This document shows, in pieces, positions 56,115 through 64,000 of a stretch of DNA of 64,000 bases; within the stretch, counting starts at the first letter, position 1, and each line of letters opens with the position of its first letter. The translations under genes were made by a program, and so were the position numbers. The notes beneath the pieces are model-generated. The model saw only the letters and a program-made list of their open reading frames with translations, did no database searches and was not told where the DNA came from. The stretch comes from Ampullaceana balthica (taxonomy: Eukaryota > Mollusca > Gastropoda > Lymnaeidae), in assembly GCA_944989445.1 (NCBI GenBank), contig CALYLW010001092.1, positions 1 to 64,000 on the forward strand. The letters run 5' to 3'.

Positions 56115-57244
56115 CAGTGGCGTAGCTAGAACTTGCCGCCCGGGGCGGTCTCCAATTTGCCGCCCTTTTTAGGGACTGTCCATAAATGACGCACCTGGGG
56201 GGTGAGGGGAGGGAGTCATACGTTAGTGACAATGTGTGCGAAGGGTGGAGGTGTTTAAGAAATGTGACGTCACGTCAAAACGCGCAATTTTTAATAAATG
56301 TCCACTTAAATATTTGATTACTGACACTTTATTTAATGACGTGTATGTAAAACGCGTGTTACGATATTTTAATGCAGCGTTACACTAAAAACATATTTAA
56401 ATGGCAAAAATTTAATTTGAAATATGCTCATTTTGAAACAGAAAATACGGCTTTGTGACGTCTTATTGAAGAAGGAGTCTAAGTTTTTGTGACGAGGGGG
56501 GGAGGGGATGCAGAATCAGCCAAAGTAGCGTGCTTCATTTATGGCAGGAAATTTAGTCGATTATATTATGGTTTTTAAAAAATAATAAACATGAATAAAT
56601 AATTGTAATTGAAACGAAGTAAAGGTGGGGAACATGTTTACCATTGCATGCCATATTTGTGTAAGCAGTAATAAAAGAGGCCGCATAAGATTATATACCT
56701 ATAAATCAGAGGCGTCACTAGGGTTGGTGTCACCCGGGGCGGTAGCTCATGGTGTCACCCCTTCACGACTGAAGCGGCCGTCCATAAATGACGTCACGCG
56801 AGGTTCCGATTTTTACCCCACCCTCCCCTAGCGTCATACTTTGTCACAAATACTTAGACCCCACCCCTTTTTTACGGTATGAGGTCACAAAGCTTTGACA
56901 CCCCTCTCCCAAGCCGTATTTTCTCAATAAAAATTAGCATGTTGCATATTATTTTTTGTCATTTAAATAATATGTATTTAGGGTAAGTCTGCACTGTAAT
57001 ATCGTAACACGCGTGAAGTCATTGAAAACGTAATTAAATAAATGGTAAACAATCAAATATTTAAGTGGAACTTTTATTTAAAGTTTCGCGTTTTTTATGT
57101 GACGTCACATTTCTTATACACCCCCTCCTCGTACCACATCGTCACAGATGCGTGACCCCCCCCCAATGGTGGATTAAAAAAGGGGGGGGGGTTCTGAACG
57201 GGCTAAAGCCCCCAATAATTTAAGGCCCCCAAAATGTTTATGAA

Positions 57245-59050
57245 TTATAGTGTATAATAAAGATGCAGGCCATTATGTTTGTAAGAATCCCTGAAAATGC
57301 CTTGGACAGTCATACGGCAATGCTGCAAATGAGTAGGAAGTATAACGGAAACCAGGCTATTCTTTAAGAAAAGTGCAGTGTTGCTCATTATGTGCCGTGC
57401 ACAGCTCATTCCTTTAATTTGGTTGGGAAAAGAGCAGCAGGTTGTCCTACTGTGGTCAGATTTTTTGTCCTCTGCAAAATCTGTATAACCGACTTGTTGC
57501 ATCTACTCATCGTTGGCAGGTACTTCAAAAAACATATGAAATTGATACATGCTAACAAAGCCTTGTCTGACACAAGATGATCAGCCTGACATGATGCTGT
57601 AAGGTCTGTTAATAACTCATACCATGAGAATATCACAGCACTGGAAGAATTAGCAACGAATGAAAATCAGCCACGTGACTTCCGACTTGAATAAGAAGGG
57701 GTTCTAAAGGAAATTGAACAACTGGAAGTCACTATTTTACTTGAAATTTGGGAAACAATTTTAGAAAGGAAGTCTCTCATTGAGTTTGTTAAAAAATAGC
57801 ATTCTTAATTTTATTCCTATGAAGACAAAGGAAAGGAAAAGTCCGTGGTAAAAACAGTGTAAACAATCTTCAATACTATCAAACAAAAAAGAAATCGTCA
57901 GTTTGATAAAGGGACATCAACAAAACAGTATTCTCCTCGAGAAAAAAATTCAAGATTGAGGTATTTCTGGTAAATATTGACAAACTTTCTTAAGCCCTAC
58001 AACATTGGTTAGGGGCATATAAATACATCCATGAGAAATTTGGCTTTCTTACAAACCTAACTGAGCTCAGCACTTTCGCCACCCGATGGGCAGCAGCCAA
58101 GTTAATTGAAGAACATTCAATTGATTTCGAAGAAGAAGTCGGGTAAATCCGAAGCAACCGTTTCGTCCACCTCAATTTACTAGCAACGCCATTGAGCGGT
58201 GCCGGTTTAGGGCCAGGAGCGCCAGTACGGATTAGCAAAAAGTGCCGCAAAGAACGCATTGGACGCCAGCTCTGAGGAAACCTTCCAGTGGGGGTTGCAC
58301 CCTAGGTAGGTCTTTGATGATCCCTCGGTCTTCAGCGGTCCTAACCATGGAGACCCGTGTGCTTTGCCAGGATGGCGCCAAAGTGGTAGCGGGTCGTAGT
58401 AGGGAATTCCACCACCTCCTTGTGAGGGAAACTTAGTGGGAGGCATCTTCGACTCTATGTCCTGGATGCCCCGGGGGCCGCTTCAGAATCGATCCCTTTG
58501 GGGGGGGGGTTTCCTCAGCTGTTACGTCCCTTTGGTGGCCAGATGGCTAAGAGGGTCTTCCGGGAAGACCCATAAAGAGCACTAGGCTCGGGGCTTCTGA
58601 TTTTCTTCCACATGTAGGTTTATGAGTGATTTCGAAGACTGCTTACCTTCAGAATTAGTCCAATTTTCAGAACTCTTAAAAAAGTTATTGTCCAGCCCCA
58701 GGCTCAGGGTAAGGAAAAGGAATTAGCACAAAGCGAAACTCAAAAAACTTGCACAGAGCTAAAAAATTTGCTGCTTTTGAATGAGCTATATTTCACACAG
58801 TCCTTTACAAATATACACATCGCACTTCGCATCTATCTTTCAATGATGACATCAAACTGCAGCTGAGAGCGATCCTTTTCAAAGTTGAAAAGAATATATA
58901 ATGAGTTAGAATTTGCATGGGACGAAAAATGCTGAATATGCTCTCTCTAATGAGCATTGAAAAGGAACTTGTAAGCTTAGTCAGCTTTATTGACTTGATT
59001 GAAAACTTCGCCATTTGAAAAATTCGCAAACGAAAGTTGTAGGTTGAAAT
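57245..59050 (+). pseudogene. hAT transposase remnant (ZMYM/TTF-type) of the inner element
   Basis: The plus-strand reading gives KCSVAHYVPCTAHSFNLVGK (about 57376-57435), the CxAHxLNL motif; STHRWQVLQ near 57500; LQHWLGAYKYIHEKFGFLTN and ELSTFATRWAAAKLIEEHSI (57995-58120); DCLPSELVQFSELLKK (about 58636-58683); and SSERSFSKLKRIYNELEFAW (58860-58920), the C-terminal dimerisation block. Stops and frame changes occur throughout. The reading is interrupted by a 493-bp insert between 58133 and 58627. Confidence 0.8.
58134..58626. mobile_element. Unknown 493-bp insert with 12-bp direct repeats
   Basis: TGATTTCGAAGA occurs at 58122-58133 and again at 58627-58638. The transposase reading stops making sense at the first copy and resumes in the same frame right after the second (SIDFE then DCLPSE), so the sequence between is an insertion that duplicated 12 bp of target. 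The insert is GC-richer, with a G run at 58500, and has no poly-A tail, terminal inverted repeat or protein domain that I can see. Confidence 0.7.
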
Positions 59051-60020
59051 AATAATCATACATATTTTTAAATAATTTTTTTTATTTCAAATAGAGAAAA
59101 GAATTCGTTACCTCATGAATTTTTTTTTAAATTCGGAATAACGCGTAATACTATTCTTGACGGGGGCGCTTTCGTAAGCACTAAACAGCGTAAGTCAGGA
59201 TGGGACCGTCGTAACCGGAGGACTACCTGTATATAAACATGCTATGCTTTCACGCCTTTAATAAATATATATATAAAAAATATTAACTCAAATACATTGA
59301 AATCATAATTTTCCTCGAGAAAAACATCAACAAAGAAAACCCATCTTTAGATTATTTTTTTTGGGGTGATAAAAATCGTATTCCCCCACCCCACTGTGGT
59401 GGAGGGAGTCGTGAGGTGGGATTCGTTCATGCTGTCGGTGTGTCCAAGCCCAAATGGCTATATATCTTTTAAAACAGAAGACACTGCCTCTTTCATTCCA
59501 GCCTTTTTTTAAAGATCTCTCTGCTGCGACTATTTCTTTTCTTTTTTTTCCTAATTTGTTTTAATGTTGTTCGTGTGTTGGGACTGTTTTATTATTGCAA
59601 GTTAACTGATATTTTTTTAATAAGAATTTTCGCGTTTAACGTATTTCATTGTATTTCTTAATTTCTTTCTAGATTAAAAAATTTGTCATCTTTTGTTTTC
59701 TGACATAAAATCGTACACAGTAAAATTTTAGGCTCGGGTGTCACCCCCTGATGGGTGTCACCCGGGGCGGCCCGCCCCCCCCCCGCCCCCCCCTAGTGAC
59801 GCCACTGCTATAAATACACTTTTATAAAAATACAAGATACTTTTTTAAAGGCCACAAGAAAGTTACTGAGTTCGCCGGTCCCCCCCCCCTTTTATGAGAC
59901 AAAACATATTCCAAATTTACACCCAAAAAAAAACCATTACCAATTACTATTACTATTCTTTTTATTTTGTATTTATACATAAATGATTTTTTTTACAAAC
60001 AAAGAAATTGTATACATTAG

Positions 60021-60180
60021 CAGTGGCGTAACAACGGCTTGGCATTGGGGCAGTTGCCAAGGGCGCCGGCCTGCGCCAGTTCAAAAGGGCGCCGCTAAAT
60101 CTCTAATTATTAAATTTTTATTTAAATAAAAGGGGCCAAAATAAATTAGCTAAGGGCGTCAAAACCCAGTTACGCCTCTG
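60021..60180. mobile_element. 160-bp hAT MITE with perfect target duplication
   Basis: Ends are CAGTGGCGTAACAACGG and CCCAGTTACGCCTCTG. The flanking TACATTAG (60013-60020 and 60181-60188) is perfect. It is GC-rich with a GGGCGCCG stretch and has no ORF. It is the second insertion inside the outer hAT element. Confidence 0.9.
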
Positions 60181-60229
60181 TACATTAGTATGTAAACATA
60201 TTTATACATTTACTTTCCTAACTTTCATA

Positions 60230-61000
60230 ATAGAAAAATGGTGTATTATGCTATCAAAATTAAAATTATTTGTAATATCTTGTTCTATGGACAGTATTGC
60301 AAGATTTTGTTGTCTTTAATCGCTCATTGTGGAACGAAGATATTTTTTTATCAACTTCAGTTTGGAGAAGCTCCTTTCACAACTAGTGACACTGATAGCA
60401 ATTGTTGAAAAAATTCATAGCAAAATTACACTGTTGGGTACAAAATTTTCCAATCTATACTGTGAAATAAATTTTAATAGATCAAAGGTGCCTTTCCCCC
60501 CGTTTTTCTAACATAATGCCTCTTGTTGTAGTGTAGGTACAGCCATAAAAACCTGGATCCTTTGTCTTTCCATATTGAACTGTCAATGCCAATAAAGTAA
60601 TTTATTTGATGTTCAAATGCTTCATTTAGTAGGTTACATGGTATTATATACGAATATTTTCTTGCAAGGAAATGCAACTTATCAAAGCGTAATTTTATTT
60701 TATTTTATAGTTCCATCCATGGATAAAATCATTTCTCGTACTTATTGTTCTAAAGATAGTCTCACGCCTTCTGAATTTACCTACTCATATTTTTCTTCTT
60801 CTAACTAGGCGTTCAGTTGATATCTATATCTCTTCACAAATTGTTTGGCTGATATAACACCATTTTGTATTAGCATATCTCTTTGTTCCATGCAATGGCT
60901 TTGCATTAATTTTAAAAAATTACGGCTTCCCATAAATTGAGATAACATAGAAGAGAAAAATAGTGCATAGAATTGAGTAAAATTCCAGCATCTGTCTCGT
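60230..61000 (-). pseudogene. hAT transposase remnant of the outer element
   Basis: The minus-strand reading near 60395-60320 gives SCERSFSKLKLIKKYLRSTM followed by LAILSIEQDI, the C-terminal dimerisation block of ZMYM1/TTF-type hAT transposases. Upstream, the 67-codon reading at 60677-60474 (KLHFLARKYSYIIPCN) and a region around 60900 (CMEQRDMLIQNGV) continue it with stops. The strand is opposite to the inner element's transposase. The N-terminal half is not recognisable. Confidence 0.65.
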
Positions 61001-61831
61001 TTTCCTAGTTACTTCTTCAGATGTCAATTTTTCCCAGACGCTTGAAAGTTAAAAATATGTCTTTTTCGAAATTATTATGCCTATTGTGGTGTTTATTAAA
61101 AGAGAAATTTGAATATTTACATATTCTTGTCATAAATCTTGATAATTTTTCATAAAATAGACGAATTCAAATTATTTACACATTACTTTAATTGGATAGG
61201 CGTAAATTTTTTTAATGAATAACCGTATTTTAATGAAAAACACAAATTATGAGTGCTACTTTAATGCAATAAAAACAAAATAAATTTAAGTTTTAATAAC
61301 TTACCTTACAATAATTTTACTGAAAACTGAAACAGTAATATAAATTACTACTTGCAAGTTAAACACAATATTTGAACAACCATGCCTTGTAGGTAATTGT
61401 TCGCGCATCATTCTGCGAAGTCGAAATTCCAAGTAAACTGTCGTGGCGATATTAATAGCACACATTATTCGGCCCAGCAATGTTGTGTTTTTTGGGTAGT
61501 TTTTTTAAAATAAAAGCGTCATCTGTGACTTATACCGCTTAGTTTTCCAAACAAATGGATACGTTTTTTGAGTGATTAAAAATTTTTGAACGGTTTTGCG
61601 TTAGTTATAATATCCACTATGTAATCAAACAAATGTTTTGCAAATCCGTTAATTAAGACTCGAAGTTACGAATATTTTTGTTTCACCTTGGTTTTCCCCC
61701 TTCAAAAGAAAAAGGGCAGTTGTCGGAAATGGTTTTTCTTTCCAAATGCCCACAAATGCCGCCCCTAAATGAGTGCCGCCCGGGGCGGACCGCACCCACC
61801 GCCCCCCCCTAGCTACGCCACTGAGACATGA

Positions 61832-62340
61832 TTTATTATTTAAATAAATTCTATATTATGTTAAGTAAACGAGTTGTCCTCTTAGACCCAAAATTTCATT
61901 TATTTATTGTAAACAATGTTGCTGCACTTATTAATAAGTATGTATTTCAATTATTCCATAAACCAATTCAATTCTAGAATGTGTACATAGCAATGTAATT
62001 TATCCCGAGTATCTCACTGACAAGTATCGTGAGACAATACCACGTACACATATATTCAGTTTAACACATACATCTCCATCTACTGCATGACAATGAGACT
62101 TAAGATATAATATATGAAAGTTAACGACAGCTTAATACATTTACTAGCAGAAAGAGAGTGTTTTGTCACGTGTCGATCTATTTAATCAACACTAATAGAA
62201 AGTGACATAATGTGATAAATTGTAGGTAAACTCTATTAAATAGATTGTGAATCTGAAAACAAATAATAAGCTGAGCATGCGTAACAAATGTGTTTTATTA
62301 ATCTCAGAATCATCTTTTTTTTTGTTTCCCTAACTAGTGT
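61832..62340. other. AT-rich spacer
   Basis: No recognised feature. Confidence 0.4.
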
Positions 62341-62343
62341 TGG

Positions 62344-63126
62344 GTACCCAACCGATGCTCCGTGGTCTCAGGGTACTTAACCGATGCTCCGTGGTCTCAG
62401 AGTACCCAACCGATGCTCCGTGGTCTCAGGGTACCTAACCGATGCTCCGTGGTCTCAGGGTACTCAACCGATGCTCCGTGGTCTCATGGGTACCAACCGA
62501 TGCTCCGTGGTCTCAGGGTAACCAACCGATGCTCCGTGGTCTCAGGGTACCCAACCGATGCTCCGTGGTCTCAGGGTACCCAACCGATGCTCCGTGGTCT
62601 CAGGGTACCTAACCGATGCTCCGTGGTCTCAGGGTACTAACCGATGCTCCGTGGTCTCAGGGTACCTAACCGATGCTCCGTGGTCTCAGGGTAACCAACC
62701 GATGCTCCGTGGTCTCAGGGTACCCAACCGATGCTCCGTGGTCTCAGGGTACCCAACCGATGCTCCGTGGTCTCAGGGTACCCAACCGATGCTCCGTGGT
62801 CTCAGGGTACCCAACCGATGCTCCGTGGTCTCAGGGTACCCAACCGATGCTCCGTGGTCTCAGGGTACTCAACCGATGCTCCGTGGTCTCAGGGTACTCA
62901 ACCGATGCTCCGTGGTCTCAGGGTACCCAACCGATGCTCCGTGGTCTCAGGTACCCAACCGATGCTCCGTGGTCTCAGGGTACCCAACCGATGCTCCGTG
63001 GTCTCAGGGTACCCAACCGATGCTCCGTGGTCTCAGGGTACTCAACCGATGCTCCGTGGTCTCAGGGTACCCAACCGATGCTCCGTGGTCTCAGGGTAGC
63101 CCAACCGATGCTCCGTGGTCTCAGGG
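62344..63126 (+). repeat. 29-bp minisatellite, about 27 copies
   Basis: The unit is CCCAACCGATGCTCCGTGGT plus CTCAGGGTA. It is GC-rich, highly homogeneous, with one-base length variants (28 and 30 bp). Because 29 is not a multiple of three, all three frames read cyclically and give overlapping ORFs of up to 216 codons; none is a credible gene. Confidence 0.95.
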
Positions 63127-64000
63127 ACACCTTGGCCACGAGAAGAAATCCCAGTCTTCACATGGATTTCAACCCGTGGCCACCGGTACCTCAGTCGAGC
63201 GCGCATGACACTCGACCACCGTGTATATTTAGTACACTAACATAAAAAAGTTATATTGTCAGTCAATTTTTTTATCACTTTTGTCATGTTCATGTCTTGA
63301 ACTATTCTAATATTCTAATAAGTTTAGTCATGTTCATTTCCCGACCTATCTTCATATTCTAATAAGTTTTGTTATGTTCATGTTTCGACAAATCAACATT
63401 TTTTTTCGAATTTCTGTTTTCTCTCAGCCAAAAGAAAAAGAGAATTGTGAATACTATCGTAATAGCAAACGCTCAATCTCAGAAAGGATAAGTAATCTAT
63501 ACATATTATTCTCTTCATGGGACCATGCGAGACACCACGACGCAAGCAAGCATGTGCAAACAAGCATGACGAATGACCCTCGCAGGGGTCAACTAAACAC
63601 AGTTAACGGTTGGCAAGCGAAGGCAGTTGAGGGGTGACCAACAATGGTCCTTGCGTTTCACTTGCATTGTTCCTTCACGGAAAACGTGAGATTCGTAGTT
63701 TACTGGTTATCACGTCCGACTCATGTGGGGAAGGTCCTGTGTTCAAGCCCCAGCGAATACATTGTTTTTTTTTATTTTTAAAAATGTCTGTTTGGGCCCG
63801 TTCTTGTACCTCTTTATTGCATAGCATGCGCCGAAAACTGGCTCATCATAGACAGTGCAAAGAACGGGTTGGGGGGGGGATGAGATTACAGACACAAAAA
63901 TCACCTAGTAAATAAAACATAGTGAGTAAACGTGAAGACATGCACACTGAGGTTGTGTTGATACCCGCCTCCCTTTTAGTACTACCATCCTTTAACATAA
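63127..64000. other. Spacer with short repeats and a tRNA-like segment
   Basis: TCATGTTCATG..CGA..TAATATTCTAATAAGTTT is repeated about three times at 63284-63390. No protein domain recognised in the two ORFs at 63374-63915. Confidence 0.4.
63690..63760 (+). tRNA. tRNA-like sequence (pseudogene or SINE head)
   Basis: TAGTTTACTGGTTATCACGT resembles the D-arm/A-box region of animal tRNA-Val, and GGTCCTGTGTTCAAGCCCC resembles the T-arm with a weak B box. ATTCGT and GCGAAT can pair as an acceptor stem. The anticodon loop would read CTCATGT (CAT), but the anticodon stem has two mismatches and the B box lacks the invariant G. A T run (pol III terminator) begins at about 63764. It is probably not a functional tRNA. 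Confidence 0.4.

Larger units (their letters stand above)
56707..59807 (+). mobile_element. hAT element nested in the outer one
   Basis: Ends are CAGAGGCGTCACTAGGG (56707) and CCCTAGTGACGCCACTG (59807), with GTGTCACCCGGGGCGG near both. The flanking 8-bp duplication CTATAAAT (56699-56706 and 59808-59815) is perfect. It carries its own plus-strand transposase remnant. The ends share CAGNGGCG and a GC-rich subterminal box with the outer element but differ in detail, so it is a related but separate family. Confidence 0.9.
56115..61823 (-). mobile_element. hAT element with perfect 8-bp target duplication (outer)
   Basis: It starts CAGTGGCGTAGCTAGAAC at 56115 and ends CTAGCTACGCCACTG at 61823, good terminal inverted repeats, with GCCGCCCGGGGCGG subterminal boxes near both ends. 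The flanking 8 bp AGACATGA (56107-56114 and 61824-61831) are identical. Total length is 5.7 kb, of which about 3.3 kb is later insertions (56707-59807 and 60021-60180). Its own transposase remnant lies on the minus strand at about 60230-61000. Confidence 0.9.

Noticed and set aside
57990..58446. Minus-strand ORFs of 79-89 codons
   Set aside because: They run across the boundary of the 493-bp insert and the hAT transposase remnant on the other strand, and show no domain.
62362..63245. Overlapping ORFs of 92-216 codons
   Set aside because: All are readings of a 29-bp minisatellite in its three frames.

Overview
This is an AT-rich animal (metazoan) genomic window, most likely from an invertebrate and possibly a mollusc. 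The clues are GT-AG introns, APE-type LINEs, a Penelope-like element, several hAT elements with 8-bp target duplications, Helitron-like elements with tandem cores and at least ten unrelated minisatellites. The mollusc assignment is an inference from repeat style only. Nothing looks prokaryotic, and I see no certain intact host gene. The coding sequence present is almost all transposon-derived.

Layout. 1-3970: tandem Helitron-like core units ending in a CTAGT terminus. 5929-8441: a complete non-autonomous Helitron built from about 14 tandem core units. 8533-12120: dispersed repeats and minisatellites, duplicated as a block at 46200-47975. 12290-13745: a promoter/splice-donor-like segment, a decayed LINE RT and an isolated MADF-domain exon. 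15541-24700: LINE 3' ends, minisatellites and a 188-bp hAT MITE. 25045-31926: more minisatellites and hAT remnants. 31965-32990: a decayed BED-type hAT transposase. 34725-37050: a two-exon, transposase-like (DUF7869-type) gene with one frameshift and one stop. 37375-39275: a 52-bp minisatellite of about 36 copies. 39304-43414: an almost intact LINE broken by one frameshift. 44426-45546: another Helitron-like array. 48080-54170: LINE, hAT and Penelope remnants. 56115-61823: a hAT element with perfect target duplication, containing two further hAT insertions that also have perfect target duplications. The larger of these is interrupted by an unknown 493-bp insert. 62344-63126: a 29-bp minisatellite. 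63690-63760: a tRNA-like sequence.

The most unusual recurrent feature is a family of at least twelve copies of a roughly 400-bp unit. Each has a 5' motif centred on AAGCACCGGT, an AT-rich poorly conserved interior, and a 3' end with two consecutive hairpins. The stems differ between copies but stay paired. Several copies sit next to minisatellites of unrelated sequence. I do not recognise the family.
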